The notes beneath the pieces were generated by a model. That model ran no database searches and was not told the DNA's origin. It was given only the letters and a program-made list of their open reading frames with translations. Shown in pieces: positions 1 to 7,969 of a stretch of DNA of 64,000 bases. Both the position numbers and the translations under genes were made by a program. Origin of the DNA: G963668655 sp963668655. GTDB taxonomy: Bacteria; Myxococcota_A; SURF-8. The DNA is taken from positions 1,054,001 to 1,118,000 of the forward strand of contig CAXXPQ010000004.1 in assembly GCA_963668655.2 (NCBI GenBank), written 5' to 3'. Within the stretch, counting starts at the first letter, position 1; every line of letters starts with the position of its first letter.

Positions 1-1149
1 GCCCAATGGGACAGCTACCTGAAACCCGCCGCCGAAAGCGGCGAGGAAATCGTGGTGAACGGCGAGAAAGTCGCCTTCTGGATGGACGCCATCGCCAAGG
101 AATATACCCACGGCGGCGTTCGCCTGGATGACCGCGCCGTCTTCGGCATCGACGAAGAAACGGGGCTTTCCACCAAGCATCTGTACGGCGTGGACGGCCG
201 GGATTTCACCTTCGGTCGCTCGATGTCGGAGATCGTGGACGAGGTGCTGGAACTGAACGTCCAGGACGTCATCACGCGTCTGTTCGAAAACGGCCACATC
301 ATCGGGACGCTGCTACAGTCGCCGCTTTCACCCTTGGACAAGGCCCGCTTCGTGCTCCCCGGCTTCGCCTATCGTCCGCGCCTGTCCGCCTGGCCGGAAT
401 CCCTGCCCTATCGATCGGAAAATGTAAATCTCCTTCCTGAAGCCCCGGGGCCCTTCGCCCGCTTCGAACTGGCCGTGGACATGCAATCCATGGATTCCAA
501 CGCCGCGCCGGAACGGATTTTTCCCTATTATCTTACCACCTTGCGTTTGCCCAGGGGAGACGGATACGGCCGGGGCCGTCTGCATGCGTCCATCGGCTAT
601 AAGAATCGGGAAGGAAACTGGCTTTCCGAACCGCAAAGAACGGCCATCGAGTTTCCCGCCTTCACCGTGGCGACGCCCGCGGATTTCCTCCACGTCACCG
701 AAGAAAACGGCATCCGTACCCTACGCGTGCGACTGGACAACAGTGATGGCGGCTATTACGTCCACCATCCCGATCCCACCGAGGCCGCCCTGGTGCTGGA
801 ACTGGAACTTGAGGTCACGGACACGGCCGAGCCGCCCTTCGACTGGCTTTTCGAGGCCGTTTTGGAAACCTACTGCCACGCCCCCGACCTTTCCGCTCCG
901 GGCCTTGCTTCGGACGACAACAGCGCCTGCCCCCTGGAAGCCCCCGATTTTCCTGACGAAGCGGACGGTGACGGAGAAACGCCGGTAACAACCGACGGCG
1001 ACAACGACGTAAATGAGAACGACGGCGGGAGCGCAGCCTCGGGTGGTGGTTCCGGCTGCCGGACGACGGATGCCGCGTCGTTTCCCATCGTGCTCGCCGG
1101 ACTGTTGCTGGCCGCACTGATGCGCCGCAGGCGAACACTTTCCCGCTGA
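1..1149 (+). CDS. Secreted surface protein with Myxo-CTERM-like tail (5' partial)
   Basis: The reading frame is open to the first base of the window, so the N-terminus and any signal peptide are missing; 382 codons remain. I do not recognise the main body, which is acidic and has no clear catalytic motif. The last ~70 residues form an acidic Asp/Gly/Asn linker, then a Gly/Ser stretch ending in GSGC, one hydrophobic helix of about 15 residues, and an RRRR cluster. That layout (Cys, transmembrane helix, arginine cluster at the extreme C-terminus) matches Myxo-CTERM-type sorting signals, which would place the protein on the cell surface after processing. It converges with the lipoprotein gene ending at 1511. 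Function unknown; the tail assignment is by pattern only. Confidence 0.75.
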   Translation, partial: AQWDSYLKPAAESGEEIVVNGEKVAFWMDAIAKEYTHGGVRLDDRAVFGIDEETGLSTKHLYGVDGRDFTFGRSMSEIVDEVLELNVQDVITRLFENGHIIGTLLQSPLSPLDKARFVLPGFAYRPRLSAWPESLPYRSENVNLLPEAPGPFARFELAVDMQSMDSNAAPERIFPYYLTTLRLPRGDGYGRGRLHASIGYKNREGNWLSEPQRTAIEFPAFTVATPADFLHVTEENGIRTLRVRLDNSDGGYYVHHPDPTEAALVLELELEVTDTAEPPFDWLFEAVLETYCHAPDLSAPGLASDDNSACPLEAPDFPDEADGDGETPVTTDGDNDVNENDGGSAASGGGSGCRTTDAASFPIVLAGLLLAALMRRRRTLSR

Positions 1150-1212
1150 GGCTCGCTGCCCTTCGCTCGGCCTTTTCCTTCGGCTATTTTCATCCGCCTT
1201 TTCCCCCAGCCC

Positions 1213-1354
1213 TACCCCGCGCCCCGAAAATGCGCGCACCGCGAATGGCCGGTCTGGCACGGCATTTTGCAAAATCCGTGCCAGACCGGCCAGGTGCGCA
1301 ACCGAATCGAACGGGCCGTGGGGTGCGTGTCGGCCGAGCATATGGGGCGCGGGG
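1213..1354. repeat. Nested inverted repeat; collapsed copy of the ~345-bp element ends
   Basis: The core is a 17-bp perfect inverted repeat (1246-1262 with 1276-1292) containing GGTCTGGCACGG and its complement, separated by a 13-nt AT-rich spacer holding the palindrome ATTTTGCAAAAT. Outside it GCGCACC (1234-1240) pairs with GGTGCGC (1293-1299), and further out CCCCGCGCCCC (1215-1225) pairs with GGGGCGCGGGG (1344-1354). The core equals the two ends of the larger repeats at 11595-11937 and 29614-29961 joined together with the interior missing. It lies between convergent genes. Confidence 0.7.
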
Positions 1355-1379
1355 CGCGCGGAGGACTTGCCACCGAACG

Positions 1380-1413
1380 AAAAAGGCCCCTTCCTTCGCG
1401 TGGAAAGAAGGGG
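1380..1413 (-). terminator. Intrinsic terminator of the leftward vWA lipoprotein gene
   Basis: CCCCTTC (1387-1393) pairs with GAAGGGG (1407-1413). On the minus strand the stem is followed by a run of T (plus-strand A-run 1380-1384). It lies about 100 bp beyond the stop codon at 1511, so it fits the leftward lipoprotein gene. Confidence 0.7.
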
Positions 1414-1430
1414 TCAGGATGCTTGTTTGC

Positions 1431-1490
1431 GGTTACCGGCGGTTGCTGGCGGTTGCTGGCGGTTACCGGCGGTTGCTGGCGGCTCTCGGC
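1431..1490. repeat. 10-bp tandem repeat (VNTR-like), 5-6 units
   Basis: Five units of GGTTRCYGGC follow each other exactly in phase (GGTTACCGGC or GGTTGCTGGC), with a sixth degenerate unit GGCTCTCGGC. The array lies just past the 3' end of the leftward lipoprotein gene. A 10-bp unit could change copy number by slippage. Confidence 0.85.
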
Positions 1491-1510
1491 GTTGGTCCGC
1501 GTTTTCGATG

Positions 1511-4426
1511 CTAGGGACAGGGAACGGTATAGTCCACCACCACCAGGCCGCCGTCCGCGGGGATGTGGGCCGCGTCGAAGAGGATGCTGTTGCCGACCGA
1601 TAGATAGCTCCAGCCCTCGGCCTCGCCGTCGTCCAGAAAGACTCGGATCGTATCCGCCACGGGTTCGCGGGAAAGCGGGAAGCGATCCAGGGGAACGAAG
1701 GTGGAATTGGCGATATCGTCGAAGAGCGGGGAGTAATCCGTGTCGCAGATGGAGAGGAAATGCTCGCCGTCCTCGGGTGTCAGAAAATCCGCCACGGCGA
1801 TATAGCGCGTGCCTTCTTCCGCCATATTCGAATCGTCGCCGGAGCATCCGCCCGGATCGTCCCCCGTCAAGGCGTAGGCGCGCAGGAGTTCCGGCCGTCC
1901 GAAACCTTTCAGACTCCGCAAATAATCGGCATAGAAGGCGGCTGTCTGGGTGGAGTGGTCGTTCTCGTCCGAGACGAATACCAGGATCAGGCGGGCGTCC
2001 GAGCGCATAAATCCCGCATTCGTCCCGCTGATGTTCGGCTCCGAAAGCGCCCGGTAGGCCGCCTCCAGACCGGATTCCTCGCTGGAATCGCACGCCGAGC
2101 CCAGTGCGTCGATCCGCTCATTGAATTTCTGGGACATCTGCTCCGCCGTCAGTCCCCCGGCACCACCGAAGGCCAACACGGCGGGATCCCCCTGGAAGAG
2201 GCCGCCGTGCCCCTGAACGTCGGTGGTGGTCAGAGCCACGTGCAGGTCCGCCTCGTTCGCCGACGCCAATTCCAAGAGGCGTTCGAAACCCATTGTCAGC
2301 CGAGTCTTGAAATCCCCCGAACCCATGCTGCCGGAGCAGTCCACGACGAACAGGATGTCCGCCGGGTAGGTCGAAATCTGGTGGAAGGAATCCATCTGGT
2401 AGCTGGCCTGGCCGCCCGTGACCTGCAAGGCGGCGCTCCGCGCACCGTTGATCTCTCCGGATTGGATCGCGATGTTCAGGTTTTCGGCCTGCGCTCCCTG
2501 TGTGTCGGTTTCGGCCAGGATGGACAGAACGATGCTTTCAGCAGGCTCCAGCACGAACGGCAGGGTGATGGGAAGCAAAAATGAAAAAACATCGCTTCCG
2601 GAAAAGGACAGGTCCGCGATGGTCACGCTATGGTTGCAACTGTTCGCCAGATGTAAATCCTTGAGCCCCTCACAATCGAGCTGCCGTTCTCCGAAATCCA
2701 GGGGATCCGGCGAAATCGTCAGGCAGGAAAACGTCGGATCCGGATCGCAGTTGCAGTCTACCTCCAGGCCGTAGGAGCCCTCGGAGCCGTTGTAGCCGTC
2801 CACCACCACGAAGTATTCCTTGTCGGGCTGGGAAGAGAACGAGATTTCCTCGACGGTCTGGATGTCCAGCGGCGTGGAGGAGCAGTATTGAGAGTCGAAG
2901 GCGTCGCAGCCATCCAGAAGCATCAGGTCCAGATCCGTGTCCAGATCCGTGAGTCGCAGATCCACCTGGCAGGTCTCGGCGGTGCGGATGGAGTAGATCG
3001 CCTCCTTTCCGGATTCCAGCCGGGCCGTGCAGGCATAGCCCCGCCATTCGTCCGTCCCGTACACCGTGGTTCCGGTCAGGCGGTCACCGCAATGCAGGGC
3101 GGGAGTCTCCGAACAGATCGTGGGCTCTTCATCGCCATCGGTGTCGCCATCGGTGTTCTCGCAGGCGGACTTGGCGAAGGACAGGGCGCAGTTCGTGGGC
3201 GCGGGACAGTCGTAGGTGATTTTCTCCGCGTCCGCGTCCCACTCGGCGGAACAGGTGGGCAGGAGCAAGGGTTGCATGAAATCCAGGTCGCAGCCGTCCA
3301 CGCTGTCGGTGACGGGATTCATTCCGTCGGCGGTGATGGTGAGGGTGAAGCGGCAATCTTGCCCGCTTTCCGGAACGATCTCGATCTTTCTGGCCACGAT
3401 CCCCTGGCAGGCGGCCCCATCCTCCGTGCAGTACGTCCCCGCGAATCCCGCGCACTCGGAACAAATGTCCTCGACATCCCCGTCTCCGCCGTCATCTCCG
3501 TCCGCCGCGGAGTCGCAGACATGTTCCGTCGCGCAGACGCCCACGGGAAGCGGCACCCGGCCCACGCCATCGCAGCACTCCGAGCCCGGCGGGGTCAGGC
3601 AGTCGTAAAGATGACCCTCGATGCACGTCGGCCAGGACATCTCGGCGGGATCGTCGTTCGGGCAGAGACCCAAGGCCACCTGGTCGCAGGCGCTCCGGGC
3701 TTCGCAATTCGGATCGCAGGAGGACGGATCGGAAATCCGCACGCGTCCGGCGATATGGCTCTCCGCGTCCTCGCCCGCGTCCAGACGCCCGTTGCGGTTC
3801 GGGTCGTGATAAAGAATCACGTCCCCGCCGTCCTCCGTTCCCGTGCCTTCCAGCCAGTCCGCCAAAGGCAGACGCACCACGTAATGATAGCGCTCCCCCG
3901 CCCGCCAGGGCGTGACCGAATCCGTCAGCGTGAACGGCAGTCCGTCCGGCAGCAGCACTTCCCGGGACAACCCGCTCTTTTTCACCACCAGCGAAATCGC
4001 CGCCGCGTCCGTGGCGTACCCGCCCGCCAGATCCAGGCGCTTGAAGGCGGTTTCCGTGGGCGGCTGGAAGCGCAGCGCCACCGGAACGGAGGCGGCCAGG
4101 GGCACGCTCAGGCGGCCGTCCGTGGAACCGTAGATCCGGGGTGCGTCCTGCAAGGATTCGAACAGCCGCACGTGATCCAGTTCGATGCGGCTTTCCGCCC
4201 AGGACGCTTCATCCCCGACGTCGAAACCGATCACCACGATGGCCGGGTTGCCGTCCGTGCTGCCGCCGCCCAGGGTCAGATACGAAAGCTGCGGCTCGGA
4301 ATCGGCGTCCCCGTCCCCGTTGAATTCCACCTCCGGATCGCTTCCGCAGGCCGTCAAGAACAGCAGCAACGTCAACAGAACCGCAAGGACGGTCGGGAAT
4401 ACGGGCGTTTGCTTGTTTTTTCTCAT
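1511..4426 (-). CDS. vWA-domain lipoprotein, paralogue 1
   Basis: A 971-residue lipoprotein. The start at 4426 is chosen because AAGGAG lies upstream and it matches the paralogue; an in-frame ATG at 4459 has a poorer site. Residues 1-25 are a lipoprotein signal ending in LTAC. Residues ~30-310 are nearly identical to the paralogue ending at 4588. Then come a Cys-rich stretch, a PPC-like beta domain, a choice-of-anchor/ASH-like domain, and a von Willebrand A domain with the MIDAS motif DCSGSMG. Short DGD linkers separate the parts. vWA domains bind ligands through a divalent metal at the MIDAS, so an adhesin or surface ligand-binding role is likely. No promoter is obvious beyond a weak one near 4530-4570. 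Confidence 0.85.
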   Translation of the reverse strand: MRKNKQTPVFPTVLAVLLTLLLFLTACGSDPEVEFNGDGDADSEPQLSYLTLGGGSTDGNPAIVVIGFDVGDEASWAESRIELDHVRLFESLQDAPRIYGSTDGRLSVPLAASVPVALRFQPPTETAFKRLDLAGGYATDAAAISLVVKKSGLSREVLLPDGLPFTLTDSVTPWRAGERYHYVVRLPLADWLEGTGTEDGGDVILYHDPNRNGRLDAGEDAESHIAGRVRISDPSSCDPNCEARSACDQVALGLCPNDDPAEMSWPTCIEGHLYDCLTPPGSECCDGVGRVPLPVGVCATEHVCDSAADGDDGGDGDVEDICSECAGFAGTYCTEDGAACQGIVARKIEIVPESGQDCRFTLTITADGMNPVTDSVDGCDLDFMQPLLLPTCSAEWDADAEKITYDCPAPTNCALSFAKSACENTDGDTDGDEEPTICSETPALHCGDRLTGTTVYGTDEWRGYACTARLESGKEAIYSIRTAETCQVDLRLTDLDTDLDLMLLDGCDAFDSQYCSSTPLDIQTVEEISFSSQPDKEYFVVVDGYNGSEGSYGLEVDCNCDPDPTFSCLTISPDPLDFGERQLDCEGLKDLHLANSCNHSVTIADLSFSGSDVFSFLLPITLPFVLEPAESIVLSILAETDTQGAQAENLNIAIQSGEINGARSAALQVTGGQASYQMDSFHQISTYPADILFVVDCSGSMGSGDFKTRLTMGFERLLELASANEADLHVALTTTDVQGHGGLFQGDPAVLAFGGAGGLTAEQMSQKFNERIDALGSACDSSEESGLEAAYRALSEPNISGTNAGFMRSDARLILVFVSDENDHSTQTAAFYADYLRSLKGFGRPELLRAYALTGDDPGGCSGDDSNMAEEGTRYIAVADFLTPEDGEHFLSICDTDYSPLFDDIANSTFVPLDRFPLSREPVADTIRVFLDDGEAEGWSYLSVGNSILFDAAHIPADGGLVVVDYTVPCP
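3479..4420. repeat. Long direct repeat, copy 1 (partner at ~5862-6801)
   Basis: The DNA for the first ~310 residues of the two vWA lipoproteins is almost identical; I count about eight amino-acid differences over that length. Identity starts around codon 3 and stops abruptly at the acidic linker. Beyond it the genes share domain types but not close sequence. This points to a recent duplication or ongoing gene conversion limited to the 5' third. Confidence 0.85.
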
Positions 4427-4527
4427 GAAACTCTCCTTCTTCTCGGAACGTCTATTCATCGTTCTTCCCGGGTCGTTTTACTGAAAGACGGGTTTTCGGC
4501 CGCTTTTCGGCGACACAAAAACCGTTC

Positions 4528-4543
4528 TAAATAAGTGTATTTA
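4528..4543. promoter_or_regulatory. AT-rich palindrome upstream of paralogue 1
   Basis: TAAATA (4528-4533) and TATTTA (4538-4543) form a 6-bp inverted repeat with a 4-bp spacer, inside the 160-bp gap upstream of the paralogue-1 lipoprotein gene. It could be an operator or part of a -10 region. Supported by pattern only. Confidence 0.3.
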
Positions 4544-4587
4544 CGGAAAGCCATCACAAGTCTTCCTCCATGGGCGCTCGTCGGCGG

Positions 4588-6807
4588 TCATCGGCGTTCG
4601 GGGCAGGTCATGGTGTAGTCCAGGAGCACCTGCGATCCGAAGGGCGGCGTCTGCTCCACACTGAAGAGCACGCTGTTGTCGTCCGCCTGATAACTCCAGC
4701 CGGAGGCCGGTGCGTCGTTCAAAAAGACCTGGAGCGATTCGGTTACGGGCTCCTCGGTCAACGCGAAGCGGGTCTGCGGCTCGAACGCGGCTTCGGCCAG
4801 GTCGCGGAAAAGCACGACGTATTCTCCGTTGCAGACGGCCCGCGCCGCCCGTCCGCCCGCATCGGGACAGCCTCCCGGCGGGCTTACGGAAACGGGCTCC
4901 AAGGAAACCTGCCCCAACGTTTGGATGAATCCCGCATAGGCCGTCTGATCCGCTTCGCTCTGGTGCGACTCGTCGGAGACGAACGCGAGGATCAGTTGGG
5001 CGTCCTGCCGCAGAAAACCGGCGTTTCCCTGGCTGATGTTCGGTTCGGTCAGCGCCTGTGCCGCGGCCGTCAGGCCGCCTTCCATGCCCGAACAGTCGGA
5101 CCCCAGAGCCTCCGCGCGCGCCATGAGCGCGTCCAGGGTTTCGTCGAGCGAAAGCCCGTCTTCCCCGGCGTGCAGGACGGCGGGCTGTCCTTGGAAAAGG
5201 CCGCCGTGGCGTTGCGGATCGGCGGAGGTCATGGCGACGTTCAGGTCCGGGTTCCGCTCCATGGCGGGACGCAGAAAACCTTCGTAGGCGGCGCGCAGGG
5301 TCGGCAGTTCCTCGGCCATGCTGCCCGAGCAATCCTGGACGAACAGGATGTCCGCCCGGACCGAGCCCGTAAGCTCGAAGAGGTCCGCCTTGTGGTCGCT
5401 CGTCCCTGACGCCGAAATCGGGATCATCCGGGTGCCGTTCATCTCCCCGGATTCAAGTTCTATGTCGAGTTGATTGACATAAGACTCGGCCATCGGCGGG
5501 ACGATTTCCACCGTCACCGCCACACTGGTTCCAGGGGGCATCTGAATCGGCAGGGAAAACGGAGTCTGCAACGAAAACATCTCGCCGGATTGCAAGGCCA
5601 GATTCACGATGGTCACGGTCGTATCGCAGGCGTTCGCCAGCGTGATCTCGCGGCTTTCGGAGCAACCCATCTGAATCGAACCGAATTGCAACGGATCCGG
5701 CGTGATATCCAGGCAGGCCAAAACGGCGGGGGCATCTTCGTCCGTATCATTTTCAACGTCGTTATCCGGGTCGGTATCGCCGTCGTTGTCTCCGTCCTCG
5801 TCGCCGTCAACGTCCAAGTCACCTTCCATATCGTTGTCCCCGTCATCCTCGACGATATCCCCGTCTCCGCCGTCGTCTCCGTCCGTCGCGGAGTCGCAGA
5901 CATGTTCCGTCGCGCAGACGCCCACGGGAAGCGGCACCCGGCCCACGCCATCGCAGCACTCCGAGCCCGGCGGGGTCAGGCAGTCGTAAAGATGACCGTC
6001 GATGCACGTCGGCCAGGACATCTCGGCGGGATCGTCGTTCTGGCAGAGACCCAAAGCCACCTGGTCGCAGGCGCTCCGGGCTTCGCAATTCGGATCGCAG
6101 GAGGACGGATCGGAAATCCGCACGCGTCCGGCGATATGGCTCTCCGCGTCCTCGCCCGCGTCCAGACGTCCGTTGCGGTTCGGGTCGTGATACAGAATCA
6201 CGTCCCCGCCGTCCTCCGTTCCCGTGCCTTCCAGCCAGTCCGCCAAAGGCAGCCGCACCACGTAATGATAGCGCTCCCCCGCCCGCCAGGGCGTGACCGA
6301 ATCCGTCAGCGTGAACGGCAGTCCGTCCGGCAGCAGCACTTCCCTGGACAACCCGCTCTTTTTCACCACCAGCGAAATCGCCGCCGCATCCGTGGCGTAC
6401 CCGCCCGCCAGATCCAGGCGCTTGAAGGCGGTTTCCGTGGGCGGCTGGAAGCGCAGCGCCACCGGAACGGAGGCGGCCAGGGGCACGCTCAGGCGGCCGT
6501 CCGTGGAACCGTAGATCCGGGGGGCGTCCCGCAAGGATTCGAACAGCCGCACGTGATCCAGCTCGATGCGGCTTTCCGCCCAGGACGCTTCATCCCCGGC
6601 GTCGAAACCGATCACCACGATGGCCGGGTTGCCGTCCGTGCTGCCGCCGCCCAGGGTCAGATACGAAAGTTGCGGCTCGGAATCGGCGTCCCCGTCCCCG
6701 TTGAATTCCACCTCCGGATCGCTTCCGCAGGCCGTCAAGAACAGCAGCAACGTCAACAGAACCGCAAGGACGGTCAGGAATACGGGCGTTTGCTTGTTTC
6801 GCTTCAT
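4588..6807 (-). CDS. vWA-domain lipoprotein, paralogue 2
   Basis: A 739-residue lipoprotein. The start at 6807 follows a GGAAGGA site and gives a signal peptide ending in LTAC. The first ~310 residues nearly match paralogue 1 immediately downstream. They are followed by a long acidic linker rich in DGD/DND triplets, an ASH/choice-of-anchor-like domain beginning around DPLQFGSIQMG, and a vWA domain with DCSGSMA. It lacks the PPC-like insert of paralogue 1. The gene begins 20 bp after the stop of the TIGR02147-family gene, so the two are probably co-transcribed. Likely a surface ligand-binding lipoprotein; ligand unknown. Confidence 0.85.
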   Translation of the reverse strand: MKRNKQTPVFLTVLAVLLTLLLFLTACGSDPEVEFNGDGDADSEPQLSYLTLGGGSTDGNPAIVVIGFDAGDEASWAESRIELDHVRLFESLRDAPRIYGSTDGRLSVPLAASVPVALRFQPPTETAFKRLDLAGGYATDAAAISLVVKKSGLSREVLLPDGLPFTLTDSVTPWRAGERYHYVVRLPLADWLEGTGTEDGGDVILYHDPNRNGRLDAGEDAESHIAGRVRISDPSSCDPNCEARSACDQVALGLCQNDDPAEMSWPTCIDGHLYDCLTPPGSECCDGVGRVPLPVGVCATEHVCDSATDGDDGGDGDIVEDDGDNDMEGDLDVDGDEDGDNDGDTDPDNDVENDTDEDAPAVLACLDITPDPLQFGSIQMGCSESREITLANACDTTVTIVNLALQSGEMFSLQTPFSLPIQMPPGTSVAVTVEIVPPMAESYVNQLDIELESGEMNGTRMIPISASGTSDHKADLFELTGSVRADILFVQDCSGSMAEELPTLRAAYEGFLRPAMERNPDLNVAMTSADPQRHGGLFQGQPAVLHAGEDGLSLDETLDALMARAEALGSDCSGMEGGLTAAAQALTEPNISQGNAGFLRQDAQLILAFVSDESHQSEADQTAYAGFIQTLGQVSLEPVSVSPPGGCPDAGGRAARAVCNGEYVVLFRDLAEAAFEPQTRFALTEEPVTESLQVFLNDAPASGWSYQADDNSVLFSVEQTPPFGSQVLLDYTMTCPERR
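5862..6801. repeat. Long direct repeat, copy 2 (partner at ~3479-4420)
   Basis: Second copy of the nearly identical 5' third shared by the two tandem vWA lipoprotein genes. The repeats are in the same orientation about 2.4 kb apart, so recombination between them would delete or fuse the genes into a single hybrid lipoprotein. Confidence 0.85.
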
Positions 6808-6827
6808 AGGTTCTTCCTTCCTCATCC

Positions 6828-7709
6828 TTACTCCGGTTTCCGTCCGTTATCGAATTCCGCCAGCGGAAACAGCTGCAAATTCAAGCGCAGCAGTCGATCC
6901 ACCGGTTCGTCTTCCAGAATCACGGCTTCCACCCGCTTGAAGTAATCCTCCGTCAGCTTGCGGATACGCTCCGCCTGCCCGGAGGACACGGACATGGTGG
7001 TCCCCGTCACCAGACGCCGATCCTGTCCGAACCGTTCGATGGAGTCTCCACCCAGGCGGATCATGTGACGATGGAAATTGCGTAGCGCAAGTTTGGCCAT
7101 GGCCTCGGCGTCCCCGCGATCCTCGATTCCTCCGATAAGCGCTTCGGTCTGGCGCAGGCGGCCGCTTTCGTCCCGGCGCAACAAGTCCCAGTCCAAGAGT
7201 TTTTTCAGGCCGCTTTCCGCCTGGCGCGGAGTGATCTTCGGGCGCAGAGAGGCCGCGATCCATTTCGAATCTTCCTTGAATTCCGGCAGGTTGACCAGCT
7301 CGCGCAGGGCGGGCAGATACCATTCGGAATAGAACTCGTGCCGGATCTGCCCCTTGGACTTGCGCTTCTCGTATCCGGCCAGTTGCGCGATCTCGGCCAC
7401 CATGCGATTCCGATCCGCGTCGCTGGTGGCGCCGTTCAGGGCCGCCAGAAGTTCCAGATAGCGGATTTCCCGCGTCTGGAGATTCAACGCCCGGCCGAAA
7501 CGCTCGGCCGCCCGGCGGCTCAACGGCACGCGCCCGCGCAGCACCTGCCAGAAATGGTTGGACTGGACGGAATAGCCGGCCCGCTTCTGGATGTACCGAT
7601 ACGATATCTTCGAGTCCCGCTGGTGCAGATCCTGGTAGGCGTCCTCCAGGTACGTTCGATAATCCGTGTAGGAAAAGATATCGATTTCAGGTTTTAATAG
7701 TTTTTTCAT
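6828..7709 (-). CDS. TIGR02147-family protein (DUF4423), putative regulator
   Basis: 293 residues. The N-terminus (DIFSYTDYRTYLEDAYQ, then a helix-turn-helix-like segment with FWQVLRGRVPLSRR) is characteristic of the TIGR02147 family, first defined as a Fibrobacter succinogenes paralogous family and also found in Bdellovibrio and relatives. The start at 7709 is preceded by AAGGA at good spacing; a second ATG at 7715 is too close to that site. The family's function is not established; the N-terminal half suggests DNA binding. It is promoter-proximal to the vWA lipoprotein gene and may control it. An AT-rich promoter region lies directly upstream. Confidence 0.85.
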   Translation of the reverse strand: MKKLLKPEIDIFSYTDYRTYLEDAYQDLHQRDSKISYRYIQKRAGYSVQSNHFWQVLRGRVPLSRRAAERFGRALNLQTREIRYLELLAALNGATSDADRNRMVAEIAQLAGYEKRKSKGQIRHEFYSEWYLPALRELVNLPEFKEDSKWIAASLRPKITPRQAESGLKKLLDWDLLRRDESGRLRQTEALIGGIEDRGDAEAMAKLALRNFHRHMIRLGGDSIERFGQDRRLVTGTTMSVSSGQAERIRKLTEDYFKRVEAVILEDEPVDRLLRLNLQLFPLAEFDNGRKPE

Positions 7710-7732
7710 ACACATTTTCCTTTCAGATATTA

Positions 7733-7760
7733 TCTTTATTTTTCAATGATTTTTTGTCAA
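7733..7760 (-). promoter_or_regulatory. Predicted sigma70-type promoter for the TIGR02147 gene
   Basis: On the minus strand TTGACA (7760-7755), a 16-bp spacer, and TAAAGA (7738-7733), about 24 bp upstream of the start codon at 7709. The surrounding ~70 bp are markedly AT-rich compared with the rest of the window. Confidence 0.6.
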
Positions 7761-7788
7761 TATCAAACCGATTTATTTTATTTTTTTC

Positions 7789-7805
7789 GTGTGTATTAGA
7801 CACAC
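7789..7805. promoter_or_regulatory. Palindrome GTGTGT-ATTAG-ACACAC
   Basis: A perfect 6-bp-arm inverted repeat with a 5-bp spacer, just upstream of the -35 of the TIGR02147 promoter in the divergent gap before yitT. The spacing fits a dimeric regulator's operator. No factor can be named. Confidence 0.4.
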
Positions 7806-7969
7806 AATGAAATGACATTCGAATCGAGAGAAAGGAAGGATCGGCCGGGACGGAAGTTTCGGAGATGGGGCCGCGAAAAACGCCCTTTCATTTATAATTT
7901 CCTTGATTTTCGGACGGTTTTCCCGAATACCAGCCTTGTCGTGAACCGTGTTTTCGAGAGGGAATCGCC

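Noticed and set aside
1431..1490. Possible CRISPR array
   Set aside because: Repeats are 10 bp and directly joined with no spacers, and there are no cas genes.
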